A stretch of DNA of 64,000 bases, taken from Sitta carolinensis. Taxonomy: Eukaryota > Chordata > Aves > Passeriformes > Sittidae. The notes under the pieces are model-generated. The model saw nothing but the letters and a program-made list of their open reading frames with translations. It was not told the DNA's origin and searched no databases. The stretch spans positions 30,794,690-30,858,689 of the forward strand of contig CM063289.1 in NCBI GenBank assembly GCA_032173965.1, read 5' to 3'. Positions within the stretch are counted from its first letter, which is position 1. Every line of letters starts with the position of its first letter. The translations under genes were made by a program, and so were the position numbers. Below are positions 10,879 through 22,974 of this stretch, in pieces.

Positions 10879-11679
10879 TGACAAACGACACGAGTTGAGA
10901 ACGATCTGACTCCAATCCTTTATTCAGACAGCTGACCCCTTATTAGACCTTTTTATACACGATTCCTCATTTAGAAAAATCTGACTCCAATCCTCTATCC
11001 AAACTGACCCCTTTTTATACCTTTTTATACAAGATTCCTCATTTAGAAAAATCTGACTCCGATCCTTTTATTCAAACAATTGACCCCTTTATACACACGA
11101 TTCCTCCAATCCTTTATTCCAACAACTGACCCCTTATTATACCTTTTTATACACAATTCCTCATTTAGAACAATCTGACTCCAATCCTTTATTCAAACAA
11201 TTGACCCCTTTTTGTACATGATTCCTCACTTAGAACTGGTCTGACTCCAATCCTCTATCCAACAATTGACCCCTTTTTATACCTTTTTATACCTTTTTAT
11301 ACATGATTCTTTGTTTAGAACTGATCTGACTCCCATTTATTCCAATAACTGATTCCTTTTTATACCTTTTTATACACGATTCCTCATTTAGAACTGGTCT
11401 GACTCCAATGCTCTATCCAAACAACTGACCCCTTTTTAGACCTTTCTGAAAATGCCACTCCCATTGTCAGGAAGAGTGCCAGCACTCTTCACCCCATTGG
11501 CCAAACCCAAAAGACATCAGAGAGAGTCCATCCCACGGAACAGAATCCAAACATTGCACTCGTGACAGAAACACTGTTTGTGTCAAACCTGTGAGAACCA
11601 GGCCTTCCTAACCCAAAACATCACCGAGAAACTGAACCCAGACACTCGGAAACCTCCGGCCCTGCAGACCCAGACTGCA
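10879..11679 (-). mobile_element. LTR-like element with expanded core (copy A)
   Basis: Read on the minus strand it starts TGCAGTCTGG and ends GTTTGTCA. The first 257 nt (11423-11679) match 42693-42949 base for base in the opposite orientation. The remaining part (10879-11422) is an array of about eight units near 70 bp, each of the form ATCTGACTCCAATCC, a TTTATTC block, TGACCCC and CTTTTTATACC on the plus strand. On the minus strand these are TATA-like (GGTATAAAAAGG) and polyadenylation-like (GAATAAAGG) motifs. The sister copy has a single unit, so the array grew here. Confidence 0.75.
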
Positions 11680-11929
11680 TCACCCCACAGCTCCTGCTGC
11701 TGTGCTGGGGGGGAAAACCTGAGAAGAGAGAGCCAGGCAGTCCTGGGAAAAGCTGCTTCACAGCTGTTGGCAGCTGGGAGCTCTCCATCCAGGAATTATC
11801 CCAGTTTGACCCCTGAGCACTGGTGCCAGAACCCAGAACATTCCTCTGCCTGCCCTGGGGGAGCAGAGACCCTGGCAGGGGGCTCAGAGACCCTGGCACA
11901 GAGTCAAAAACACCTCTGTGTTTGACTTG

Positions 11930-12300
11930 AGCCCATGGCAAACATCACCAACCTTGTGTGGAGAATTGCAAGGCACAAGAGTTCGGGTAGAGTGATGGTT
12001 AACTTGGCACAGGGTGAAAATGTAGAATTTTAGGGGTTTTAAAATGGGGGTTTGAGGGGCAAAGATGGGGGATTTCAGGAGTGTCCCTGCCCTTCTTCTT
12101 GGTCTTTTAGCCTCCATCTTCTGCTGTGGTGGTGGCACATTTTGATTCATTTAAAGGTAGATTGTCTAATAAAGTAGATAGGTATTGGAAAATTATTGGA
12201 AATAATACGTAGATTTTAGTACAAAAGATGAACACCGCCCAGAGGGTGCCAGTGTGCCCCAACTCCACCTGCAAGACAGCTCTGTGCAGGATAGAATGTT
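11930..12300. mobile_element. Possible LTR fragment
   Basis: AT-rich, with a TAATAAAGT signal near 12168 and a GATGGTTAACTTGGCACAGG block that looks element-derived. I recognise the style but not the family, and no second copy is present in the window. Confidence 0.3.
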
Positions 12301-12995
12301 CCAGATAACAATGAACACTCCTTGGGCAGGAGAACGGAGGGATCTGAGCTGTCCTCCTGCACCTGGCTGGGAAAAGCGGAGACTGTGGGAATTGTGGGGT
12401 CACAGCAGCAGCAGGAACCCGAGAGCACAGCAGCCCCAGCACGGGGGCTCGGAGGGGCTCTGGGACCCCCTGCCAACCCCCAGAGCCACAGCCCAGGGGG
12501 CTTTTCCACCTCAGACTGCAGGAAAAAAAACCCTCCAACGTTACGAGCCAGCCGCAAATATCAGGGAAAAGTGACTTTCCCAACATTCCACCACACACAG
12601 AGCGGTTTCAGTGAGTGCATTTTGTCTTTTTAAATGGTAAACATTGTAAACAGCAATAAACTTTGAGCTGGGAACTACAGACACAGATAAAGATGAAAAG
12701 CAATTGTCAGGTTTGGCGGCGAAAGGAACCGCCAGCTGAAAATAAAACACAGCAAATTCCTCAGAAAAGGGATTATCAAAGGCAACAACTGCCTCCTCCT
12801 GGAACTTTTTACGTTCTCTGGTTTTAAACAGTAATTTATGTGCATCATCAAAACGCTGTGCAAGCCAAACCACAGAGCTTACAAATAAAAAAAAATCTGT
12901 TTATTTTTTTCCCGAGCAGATCTCCAGACTTTGCTTTCATGGGCACGTGGGGCTCTGCCTGCCCTGCTCTGCTCCCACCATACAAAAATATCTGT
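12301..12995. other. Intron 4, single-copy sequence
   Basis: No exon seen. AT-rich from 12600 on, with an A-run near 12889. Confidence 0.5.
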
Positions 12996-13004
12996 GCTTA
13001 ATAA

Positions 13005-13700
13005 AGGAGAATTATTTACTGCTTTAGACTATTATAAGAAAGTGCTGTTAGAGGTAATTCGTGTGTGTCCGTGAATTAATTGGTTTTTATAAACGCTTGT
13101 TAACTTTAAATGTTATTATATTGGGTAAGAAGTTCTTAAAATACACTGTAAGAGAACTGTAATGAAGAGAAAAGTTATAAAACTTTTAGAAAGTTGTGGG
13201 AGAGCAAATCTTAGAATGGAAAAATGTAAGAAAGTTAAAAGAAGTAAGGTCAGGAAATAATGATGTTGTGTGTTAAGATAGGCCTAGAAAATATGTTAAG
13301 TAAATAGTAGAAATATGTATATTTAATCATGAAGTATTATTAATTGTTTTAGACTATTATAAAAAAGTATTCTTAGAAGTAATTGGTATGTGTCAGTGTA
13401 TTAATTGGTTTTTATAAAGGTTTGTAAACTTTTAATGTTATTATATTGGGTAAAAACTTTTAAAAATACATTGTAATTATCAGAAAAGTTATAAAAATAA
13501 ATATGTATATTTAATAATGAAGTATTATTAATTGTTTTAGACTATTATAAGAAAATGTTAGAAATAATTGGTATGTGTCAGTGTATTAATTGGTTTTTAT
13601 AAAGGTTTGTAAACTTTTAATGTTATTATATTGGGCAAAAAGTTTTTAAATTACATTGTAATTCAGAAAAAAGCTATAAAACTTTTAGAAAGTTGTGGGA
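13005..13700. repeat. AT-rich tandem repeat, ~200-320-bp unit, three copies
   Basis: Three copies begin at about 13016, 13339 and 13531 with TTTTAGACTATTATAA, followed by GGTTTTTATAAAGGTTTGTA and TTAATGTTATTATATTGGG. Copies differ by internal deletions. It directly precedes an LTR-like segment and may be part of it. Confidence 0.85.
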
Positions 13701-13995
13701 AAGCAAACCTTGGAATGGAGACGTTTCTGGTTTTCTAAAATTCTGTTTTTCTGATGTTTGGGTTTGCTGAAATTCCTTTCTCAGGGAAAGAACATCAACA
13801 GCAGAACTGCTTTTGTTGCAGTATCTGTGTGCACATCCCTCCTGGCTGGAGGGATTCCCTTTGATGCCCCTCTGGTTTGACCAGTGTGGGTGCAGAGCTT
13901 TGTTTTTCTCTCACCAGTCACGTTGGTCTGTGGAAAATGGAATATAAGGGGAACATTTTCTAATAAAGAGAATCTTTAAGGCAGCCTTGACAAAT
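13701..13995 (+). mobile_element. LTR-like segment
   Basis: Shares a series of blocks with the reverse complement of 51590-51896: TTTCTGATGTTTGGGTTTGC-like start, CTCTGGTTTGACCAGTG, a TAATAAAGAGA signal at ~13962 and AGGCAGCCTTGA at the end. Diverged; no coding part. Confidence 0.55.
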
Positions 13996-14331
13996 CCAGA
14001 CAACCCAACACGGAGCCAGACGCTGCAATAAAACCGAACGGGGATGTTAACAAGAAAACCTGCTGTAAAACTAATAATTTAAAACGCATTTGTCATTTTC
14101 AGGTCTCCTAAATAACGGTTAAATAAAATGATAGGGGGAGGGGGAAATGTGATTATGTGTGTGTGTCAGCAGCACTGGCTCCTGTGACTCACAGCCAGAG
14201 GTTTTCCTCCCCACGGTGGCTCCTCGTCCAAAGCCCTCCCGTGGCTCATCCCTGCCGAGCACTTCAGATACACGGAGCCTGGACACGAGCTGGGAACTGC
14301 CCGGATCCATTCCCCAGAGCCTGCAGGAGCC
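13996..14331. other. Intron 4, single-copy sequence
   Basis: AT-rich to about 14160, then GC-rich. No exon found. Confidence 0.5.
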
Positions 14332-15420
14332 GTGCTGGGAAAGGCTCCAGGGGCTGGGGTCCCTCCAGGGCTGGGGTCCCTCCTTTGGGAAAGGCTCCAG
14401 GGACTGGGGTCCCTCCAGGGCTGGGGTCCCTCCTTTGGGAAAGGCTCCAGGGACTGGGGTCCCTCCAGGGCTGGGGTCCCTCCTTTGGGAAAGGCTCCAG
14501 GGACTGGGGTCCCTCCAGGGCTGGGGTCCCTCCCTTGGGAAAGGCTCCAGGGGCTGGGGTCCCTCCCTTGGGAAAGGCTCCATGGGCTGGAGTCCCTCCA
14601 GGGCTGGGGTCCCTCCCTTGGGAAAGGCTCCAGGGGTTGGGGTCCCTCCAGGGCTGGGGTCCCTCCTTTGGGAAAGGCTCCATGGGGTTGGGGTCCCTCC
14701 TGGGGTGGGGGTCCCTCCCTTGGGAAAGGCTCCATGGGGTTGGGGTCCCTCCAGGGGTGGGGTCCCTCCCTTGGGAAAGGTTCCATGGGCTGGGGTCCCT
14801 CCAGAGGTGGGGTCCCTCCTTTGGGAAAGGCTCCATGGGCTGGGGTCCCTCCAGGGGTGGGGTCCCTCCTTTGGGAAAGGCTCCATGGGGTTGGGGTCCC
14901 TCCAGGGCTGGGGGTCCCTCCTTTGGGAAAGGCTCCACGGGCTGGGGGTCTCTCCCTTGGGAAAGGCTCCACGGGCTGGGGGTCTCTCCCTTGGGAAAGG
15001 CTCCACGGGCTGGGGGTCTCTCCCTTGGGAAAGGCTCCATGGGCTGGGGGTCTCTCCCTTGGGAAAGGCTCCATGGGCTGGGGGTCTCTCCCTTGGGAAA
15101 GGCTCCATGGGCTGGGGGTCTCTCCCTTGGGAAAGGCTCCATGGGCTGGGGGTCCCTCCATGGGCTGGGGTCCCTCCCTTGGGAAAGGCTCCATGGGGTT
15201 GGGGTCTCTCCCTTGGGAAAGGCTCCATGGGGTTGGGGTCTCTCCCTTGGGAAAGGCTCCATGGGGTGGGGGTCCCTCCCTTGGGAAAGGCTCCATGGGG
15301 TTGGGGTCTCTCCCTTGGGAAAAGCTCCACGGGGTGGGAGTCCCTCCCTTGGGAAAGGCTCCATGGGCTGGGGGTCTCTCCCTTGGGAAAGGCTCCACGG
15401 GCTGGGGGTCCCTCCCTGCA
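14332..15420. repeat. Minisatellite, ~36-58-bp units
   Basis: About 25 copies of TTGGGAAAGGCTCCATGGG followed by CTGGGGGTCTCTCCC. The left part has a longer compound unit with an extra CCTCCAGGGCTGGGGT block; the right part has a plain 36-bp unit. Long frames on both strands are a repeat effect. Confidence 0.95.
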
Positions 15421-16124
15421 AGGGGGGGCTCGGCAGGGACAGCTGAGCCAGATCACCTCTTTATTGTCCCCAAACGCACGGGTTGTTGGGTCCCACAGCA
15501 GCAGTGGGGAGGGAGGGGAGCGGAGCCCACCATACACACACAGGGTGTGTGTACAGAGCTGGGCAGGCTCTGGGAGAGCTCCCCTAATGCTCTCTGAGGG
15601 GCTCTCGGGGTCTCCTCTGCTCAGGATGACCCCCAGATGGATAAAAACCACTGTCTCCCAACCCAGCTGTGGAAGGAGTCAGGAGTGTTCAGCTGATGCT
15701 CTCAGGGTTGTTTTATTGTTTCTTATCTCAGATATTTTCTGTCTGCCCGGGTCTGTCCAGCAGGGCAGCCCCAGGCACACTCTCTGCCCACTGATTTTTA
15801 TGCTACAAATTCCCTGTTAGTTCTTTACAGTGATGATCCAATGCCCATCACCTGTGTCAGACAGTTCCATTCTACTCCAATCCCATCCCCAAGTGCCACC
15901 ATCCCCAAGGAGATGGGGTTGGGGAGAAGAAGGAAGGAGGACAGGACAGGGCCCAAGTCCCTCCATCTCACCCCCTGAGCCCCCAGGGGAAAAATCCCCA
16001 AAATTTCCCTTTTCACTCTACAACTACTACTACATGCCAGCGAAACTTTGGTGACCTTTAGTTCTTCATTCAAAGGTTTAATTTGTTCCATGGATCAAAC
16101 TCAAAGTCCAGGAGTCCTTGGGGT
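15421..16124. other. Intron 4, single-copy sequence
   Basis: No exon or recognised element. Mildly pyrimidine-rich. Confidence 0.5.
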
Positions 16125-17090
16125 CTGTGCCCCCCTGCCAGGGTCTGTGCCCCCCTGCCAGGGTCTGTGCCCCCAATGCCAGGGTCTGTGACCCCAATGC
16201 CAGGGTCTGTGACCCCAATGCCAGGGTCTGTGCCCCCCTGCCAGGGTCTGTGCCCCCAATGCCAGGGTCTGTGCCCCCCAATGCCAGGGTCTGTGACCCC
16301 AATGCCAGGGTCTGTGACCCCCCTGCCAGGGTCTGTGCCCCCAATGCCAGGGTCTGTGCCCCCCTGCCAGGGTCTGTGACCCCAATGCCAGGGTCTGTGA
16401 CCCCAATGCCAGGGTCTGTGCCCCCCCTGCCAGGGTCTGTGCCCCCAATGCCAGGGTCTGTGACCCCAATGCCAGGGTCTGTGCCCCCAATGCCAGGGTC
16501 TGTGCCCCCCCTGCCAGGGTCTGTGACCCCAATGCCAGGGTCTGTGACCCCAATGCCAGGGTCTGTGACCCCCTGCCAGGGTCTGTGACCCCAATGCCAG
16601 GGTCTGTGACCCCAATGCCAGGGTCTGTGCCCCCCTGCCAGGGTCTGTGACCCCAATGCCAGGGTCTGTGCCCCCCCTGCCAGGGTCTGTGACCCCCCCT
16701 GCCAGGGTCTGTGACCCCCCCTGCCAGGGTCTGTGCCCCCCCTGCCAGGGTCTGTGCCCCCCTGCCAGGGTCTGTGACCCCAATGCCAGGGTCTGTGCCC
16801 CCCCTGCCAGGGTCTGTGACCCCAATGCCAGGGTCTGTGACCCCAATGCCAGGGTCTGTGCCCCCCCTGCCAGGGTCTGTGACCCCAATGCCAGGGTCTG
16901 TGCCCCCCCTGCCAGGGTCTGTGACCCCAATGCCAGGGTCTGTGCCCCCAATGCCAGGGTCTGTGCCCCCAATGCCAGGGTCTGTGCCCCCCCTGCCAGG
17001 GTCTGTGACCCCAATGCCAGGGTCTGTGCCCCCAATGCCAGGGTCTGTGACCCCAATGCCAGGGTCTGTGCCCCCCTGCCAGGGCTCTGG
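16125..17090. repeat. Minisatellite, ~20-22-bp unit
   Basis: About 46 copies of CCAGGGTCTGTG followed by ACCCCAATG, CCCCCAATG or CCCCCCTG. At least three unit variants are interspersed along the array rather than in blocks. Confidence 0.97.
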
Positions 17091-17984
17091 AGCCCCTGGG
17101 TGGGGCTGGGATCATCCAGGACTGTCAGAGCCATCCCAGGTTCAGACAAAGTGCCATCATTTCTCCAAAGCTTTTGGAGTTATTGTTTTATCCAGGACTC
17201 CCTGTGCTCAAGGCACTGAGGAACCTGTCAGTGGCAGCTCCTCCAGCTGTGGCTTCCACCTGGGTGCACATTGTGGACACAGTAAAGCCAAAAACCTGAC
17301 CCTGACCAGCACCTCACCCATTGGGGCAGCCACAGCTCCTCACATTCAGGGTGAACAATTCCAGCCCAGCTTTAATCTCCATTAAGACTGGCAGGCAACA
17401 CTTGGCAAAAAAAGTCAAACCAAACCAAAAAAACAAACAACATTCTGCTTTACATTGTTAATTTTGATTTAATTACAGTTGCATTCTTATATTTGGAACT
17501 AAACTGCTAGCTACCCTTTTCTTTTATTTCTACCCTTTTTATTTCTTTTTTTCCCAATCTGTTATAAAGCAGTCATTGGTTCCCTGACCCAGACAGCTCC
17601 CAAGGGTATCAAACACCCTCTAAGCACCAGGGGTTTGGACTGGCTTTCTGGTTTGGCTGACAGACATGCCAAATCCCCCAGGGGACCCTCACGGGTGCCC
17701 CCCACCCTCAGCTGGGAGCACCCCGGGCTCTGGGCAGGCTCCCTCCGTGGCAGGGCTGGGGGGAGATGGATTTGGGGTCTCTCCCAGCCCAACCCAGCCC
17801 CTGGTGCCGACTCGAGCTTCCCAGAACCTCCTCATGGAAACCCAAACGTGGTCCCCATCCCAAATCTCTCCAGGGGTCTCAAGGAGGAGTGAAACCCCCG
17901 GCATGGCCAGGCACGGGGGCTGCTCCAGCTCCAGCCCCAGCTCCAGCTCCAGCCCCAGCTCCAGGAGTTTTCCTCTTCACCATT
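17091..17984. other. Intron 4, single-copy sequence
   Basis: No exon. Contains an A-rich/T-rich patch at 17405-17570 and a short CCAGCTCCAG repeat at 17922-17962. Confidence 0.55.
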
Positions 17985-18600
17985 TTAATGAGCTTCGGGA
18001 CTTTTATGCACATTAGTTGTGTTGCCCTAATTACTCATTATAATTCTAATGTGCATTTTATATTTAATTACAATGCTTATAAAGATTTGGTATGGACAGT
18101 AAATTATTATAACTAGCATGTGCATAATGATTACGAGCTGAATTTATTAACTTTTACACGAGCATTCAGGGCTGGAAACTTCCAATTTCACCTTTGTGAG
18201 CCCCCATATTGTCTGATTAAACCAACATTTCTGTGGCATTAATTGTAAATGTCAAGGGAAAAAAAGAAAGATCTTTTATTTTCCCCTTTTTCATCAGCTT
18301 TTAATTTGGCATCCTAATGTCATCTTTTGTTAGTGAAATTGCTTTCCGGGGTGTTAAGATAAAAAAATTCCAGGTAAAGAGAACAGGTTTTTCTGAGATG
18401 TGTTTTGTGCTCAGAAAAACAGATATCAGCAATATTCAAATATATTCTTTTCCCGTACATGCACCCTCCGAGTGTTTCACCAACACAGTAACAAGCCAGA
18501 CAGCCTTACTTGTACTTCACGTAATTAAGATGGGCTTTCGATACTCGGGATTATTTAATTCCCCTGATTTCTCCCGAGCAGCAGCCCTCCCTCTCCCCGG
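17985..18600. other. AT-rich single-copy block, candidate conserved non-coding element
   Basis: Dense homeodomain-type TAAT cores (CTAATTACTC, TTTAATTACAATG, GCATAATGATTACG) in unbroken non-repetitive sequence, flanked by GC-rich repeats. Intronic enhancer status is inference only. Confidence 0.35.
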
Positions 18601-19680
18601 ATTAATGGAGTGGTTTAATAACGTCTCCTCATGTCAGCGCCTCCTCTGCCGCGCAGGAACCTCTGAGGATGCGGCTGGAGGAACGGCCGGGCTCCGCTGA
18701 TGGACTCGGGCTTTTCCCCATGGTTTCTCACACTCACGGCCCATCCCCGCACATCTCCGCACATTCCGAGTGCAAACACGGAGATGTCGCTGAGAAATCC
18801 AGCGCTGGCTGGAGCGCGGGGTCCCTGCGGAGCTTTCCGCACCCTGGGGTGGGTGGGGAGGGATCTTCAATCCCATCGGTGCCGTGGCAAGGACCCCTCC
18901 CCACTGCCGGGGGTCCGCAGCTGCTCTGGGAATTCCAGCCCAGCCGGGAATCCCTTCCCGACATCCCAGTGTTCCTTCAGCGTTCCCAGCTTTCAGCGGG
19001 GATTAACCCAGCAGTTGGCTCAGCCCTTCGGGGTCTGCCATGTCACAGGGCACCTCTGCCCCCCCAAAACCTGCTCGCCCCCCGGCCCCAGCTCGTGGGA
19101 TCCCCCCCCCAGAATCCCTGCCTGCTCTGCCGCTCGTGGGTTTGCACAGAAAAACCTCCCGGCGCCGAGCACAAAGCTTAAAACCCACGGGTAATTGGTA
19201 TGTGGGTGGAAAACATAAAAATCAGCGGCACAAAATAATGCTTAATAAATAATAGGCTGCCAGACAGGAACTCTGGACAATCTGTTTTACAGGTATTTCA
19301 GGGATAAAAAAAAAAAAAAAATAAAGAAAAGGAAAGAATTTAATGAAGCCTCCCAAAAAGCAGCAAAGCAAACAAAGACCTAGAGGGAGCTGCAGAAGAA
19401 AAGGCAAGTCGGAAGATCTGCTTTGTTCCTCTGTCCATTGGGGTTTATCTCACCGCTGCATCTCTTTAATCCTTTTCTTTTCCAGCAAAGCGCTTTCCTC
19501 CCCTCACCCCCTTTAAGGCAGCTCTGGAAATGCAGTTTGGTCCCCACCGAGGGGAGCACAGCCCCCTGCCCTGCAGCCCCCACCCCTGCCCCGTGCCCCC
19601 GCAGCAGGAGGGGGCACCGGCCAGGGCACAGGAGCCCCAGAGCGGCCCTGGGGCAGGGGCTGCTCCCCACGGCCAGCTGG
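18601..19680. other. Intron 4, single-copy with a CR1-like patch
   Basis: GC-rich; 18885-18975 resembles a CR1 fragment (AAGGACCCCTCCCCACTG, GCTGCTCTGGGAATTCCAGC). A-run at 19307-19322. No exon. Confidence 0.5.
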
Positions 19681-20705
19681 GCCAGGCAGGATTCGGGGAA
19701 GGCTCTGCCCCAGAGGGGGCTGGCACTGCCCAGAGCCCCAGGAGAGCTTGGGCAGTTCCCCAGGGATGCCCAGAGTGGATTTTGGGGAAGGCTCTGCCCC
19801 AGAGGGGGCTGGCACTGCCCAGAGCCCCAGGAGAGCTTGGGCAGTTCCCCAGGGATGCCCAGAGTGGATTTTGGGGAAGGCTCTGCCCCAGAGGGGGCTG
19901 GCACTGCCCAGAGCCCCAGGAGAGCTTGGGCAGTTCCCCAGGGATGCCCAGAGTGGATTTTGGGGAAGGCTCTGCCCCAGAGGGGGCTGGCACTGCCCAG
20001 AGCCCCAGGAGAGCTTGGGCAGTTCCCAGGGATGCCCAGAGGTGGATTTTGGGGAAGGCTCTGCCCCAGAGGGGGCTGGCACTGCCCAGAGCCCCAAGGA
20101 GAGCTTAGACCCCCTCCCAGAGATACCAGGGTGGATTTTGGGGAAGGCTCTGCCCCAGAGGGGGCTGGCACTGCCCAACCCTGGGAATGACCCCAGGGTG
20201 CCAGAGCTCCAGGAGCCTTGGAAAACCCTCCAGGATGCCCAGGGTGGATTTTGGGGAAGGCTCTGCCCCAGAGGGGGCTGGCACTGCCCAATTCCCAGGG
20301 AATGGCCCCTAGGCTGCCAGAGCTCCAGGAGAGCTTGGAAAACCCTGCCAAGAGATACTCAGGGTGGATTTTGGGGAAGGCTCTTGCCCAGAGGGCTGCA
20401 CTGCCAATTCCCAGGATGCCTGGGCTGCCAGAGCTCCAGGAGCCTTTGGAAAACCCTCCAAGAGATACTCAGGGTGGATTTTGAGGAAGGTTTTGCCCAG
20501 ATCCCCGAAAATGGACCCCGATCCTGCCAGAGCTCCAGGAGATCTTGGAAAACCCTGCCAAGAGATACTCAGGGTGGATTTTGGGAAAGGTTTTGCACCA
20601 GAGGGGGCTGGCACTGCCCAGATTTCCAGGGAATGGCCCTGGGGCTGCCAGAGCTCCAGGAGCCTTTGGAAAACCCTCCCAGGGATGCCCAGGTGGGGTT
20701 GCTGG
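19681..20705. repeat. Minisatellite, ~100-bp unit
   Basis: About ten copies with GGATTTTGGGGAAGGCTCTG, CCCCAGAGGGGGCTGGCACT and a CAGGAGAGCTTGG block. The left copies are nearly identical, the right ones diverged and truncated, so growth was most recent at the left. Confidence 0.95.
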
Positions 20706-22610
20706 GAGCCTGGGCAGGGCAGGAGCTCATCCCTGATCCTGCCAGCAGCGGGAGAGTTCCGATATCCGAACCCCTCTGCTCCCGGCTGTGCTGGCAGCTC
20801 CCCTCTCCCCTTCGCAATGAGCCGCGAATTCCAAGAGCTGGCATCAGAGATATCCCGTGTCCGCTTGTCCCAGCCGTGCCACCACCGGCGCTCCCACACC
20901 CCTGGTGGCCCTGGGGAGGAGGAGGAGGGACAGGGACATTGCCACCAGCCCAGGAGCCCCGGGAGCAGGAGGCTCTGCCTCTGCTGCTGCTCCCTCCCTG
21001 CGAGGAAGAGAAAAGCAGTGGACTTCAACGAATTCCAGGAACGACTGAGTAGATTTTTTGGCAGTAGAGCCGAGAAAAAAATGGATTAAAGCAGGCTGGT
21101 GGTTTTCCAAGGAGGGGAAGTTTGGAAGTAAAAAGCCAAGTGGCTCAGGGCGGGTTGGGGATGCAGGCAGAGCAGGGAGGGCAGGCAGGAGACACTGAGG
21201 CAGGGAGCAACCCAGCAGGGGCACAGAGGGACCCTGTTGGGTCCCCCCGAGCAGGGCCCAGCCCCAAACACCCGGGGGGGTGACCCTACCTGCAGTGTGA
21301 CCCCCAAACCAGCACAAACCCCAAACCCCTGAGCCCTGCAGCTCTGGCATCCCCTGCCCTCCCCTGCTCCCAGCACTCCCAGAGGTGCCCACGGAGCCAG
21401 CACAGCACCTGAGCCAGGCCAGGCTCTCTGGGCTCAGCTGGGCAGGCAGGAGGAGCCTGGCTCAGCACTGCTGCAGGGGGGTTATTTTTGATTTATTTAC
21501 TGGGGTCCAGCACAGCACTGGACCTGCTGACAGGAGGGGAGAGGAATCTGCCCTGGCCCAGCTCTGTCACGGGCCAGGCTGGCAGCAATCAGAACTGGTT
21601 TGGGGATGGCAAGCTGAAGACATTGTTCGAGGGACGTTTCAAGGTGTTCTCCCTCTTTTGTCATTCTAGATTTTGGCAGTGTGGGTGCTGACACCAGGAC
21701 AGCAGCACCCACCCCAGCCCTCAGCTCCTTCCCTGCCCAGGGTGGGGGTTTTGTGGTCTCTGAGCTCCTGGGCTAATTAACAACCAATTCCTTCCCTCCT
21801 TCCTGTGGATAAACGCGTTGTGTTTAAACTGACACCCATTCTTCAGCAATGGGGAAAAATCAGGGATCTGATGGCTCCCACGAGTAACAACCCCCAGATC
21901 CACGCTTCACTGCAAAGCTGCGGTGAGGGCTGGCACCGGGCTTTAGGGGCAGAACTCAAAGGGCAGAATCAGAACTTTCCTGCAGTGAGCAGATCCCAGC
22001 CAGCTCAGGTGGGGTTGGATCCCACCAGGGCAGCCAGGTGAGGCCCCGGAGGAGGCCAGCACTCATTACTGCTGGATAATAAATGGAAGCATAAGTCAGA
22101 GTTAGCACTGAGCAGATTGTTTGGGGTTGCAAAGACAGCAGCTGTCACAGCTTGACAGCTTTCTTGTTAGTGAATCAGCTTTCCTGACAGTCTTTTTGAT
22201 TGAAAACCCCTGTTCCCTGACAGAGTGTTGGAGCTGATGTACATATGTAGCTCATGAAGGATGAGAGGGAGCCACGGAAGGTCTGGGAGCTCCTGCTCTG
22301 TATTAAAAAGAAGTGAAGTTCACGCAGCGGGGGCTCTGGCTGCCCCTGCTCAGCCTGGCAGATGTGACCTGGGGGAGGTGACAGTGGCACACCTGGAGCC
22401 ACAGCCTGGGGCTTCTGCTGAAAGCAGCAGAGCCACGAAAATCCCGGCTGCTTTCACCCCGGGAGGAGCCCGTGCGATGAAAATAACCTGCAATTTCCAA
22501 ATAAAGCCGGGAAGTTCCACCCGGGGGTGGCTGCGGCAGGGTTTGCCCAGCCCGAACGGGACAGCCAGCCACGGGCACCAGGGATGTGCTGGGCTCGCCA
22601 GGCTGTCCCG
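20706..22610. other. Intron 4, single-copy sequence
   Basis: No exon recognised in 1.9 kb. Mixed composition; no clear transposable element. Confidence 0.5.
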
Positions 22611-22905
22611 GGGGGACAGGGGGGACAGGAGGGGATTGGGGGGACAGGAGGGGACAGGAGGGAAAAGGGGACAAGGGGGACAGGAGGGACAAGGGGGACA
22701 GGGGGACGAGGGGGATGAGGGGGACGGGGGGAAAAAGAGGACAGGAGGGATAGGAGGGACAAGGGAACAAGGGGGAAAAGGGGACAAGGGAGATAGGGGG
22801 GACAGGAGGGACAAGGGGACAGGGGGACAGGAGGGAGAGGAGGGACAGGAGGACAAGGGGACAGGGGGACAAGGGGAAAAGGGGGACAAGAGGGACAGGA
22901 GCTCC
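22611..22905. repeat. G-rich minisatellite, GGGACAGGAGG-type
   Basis: Almost purine-only on the plus strand, built from GGGACAGGAGG and GGGACAAGG with many G3-G6 runs. Strong G-quadruplex potential on the plus strand. Confidence 0.92.
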
Positions 22906-22974
22906 CTATCCCGATCCCAGGACAGAGCTGGCTCTGCAGGAGCTCCCGTCAGGGATCTGCTGCCCTGAGGAGCC

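Noticed and set aside
14119..15820. Very long open frames (about 380-550 codons on both strands), and similar ones at 16070-17150, 22350-24104, 27093-29024 and 31868-33562
   Set aside because: They run along tandem arrays, are open on both strands and in several frames, have low-complexity repeats, no recognisable domain and no splice or start context. They are repeat artefacts inside NEGR1 introns.
20990..21090. Short frame with a lysine/arginine-rich end that looked like a possible exon
   Set aside because: There is no splice-site pair around it, no domain match and no support from neighbours.
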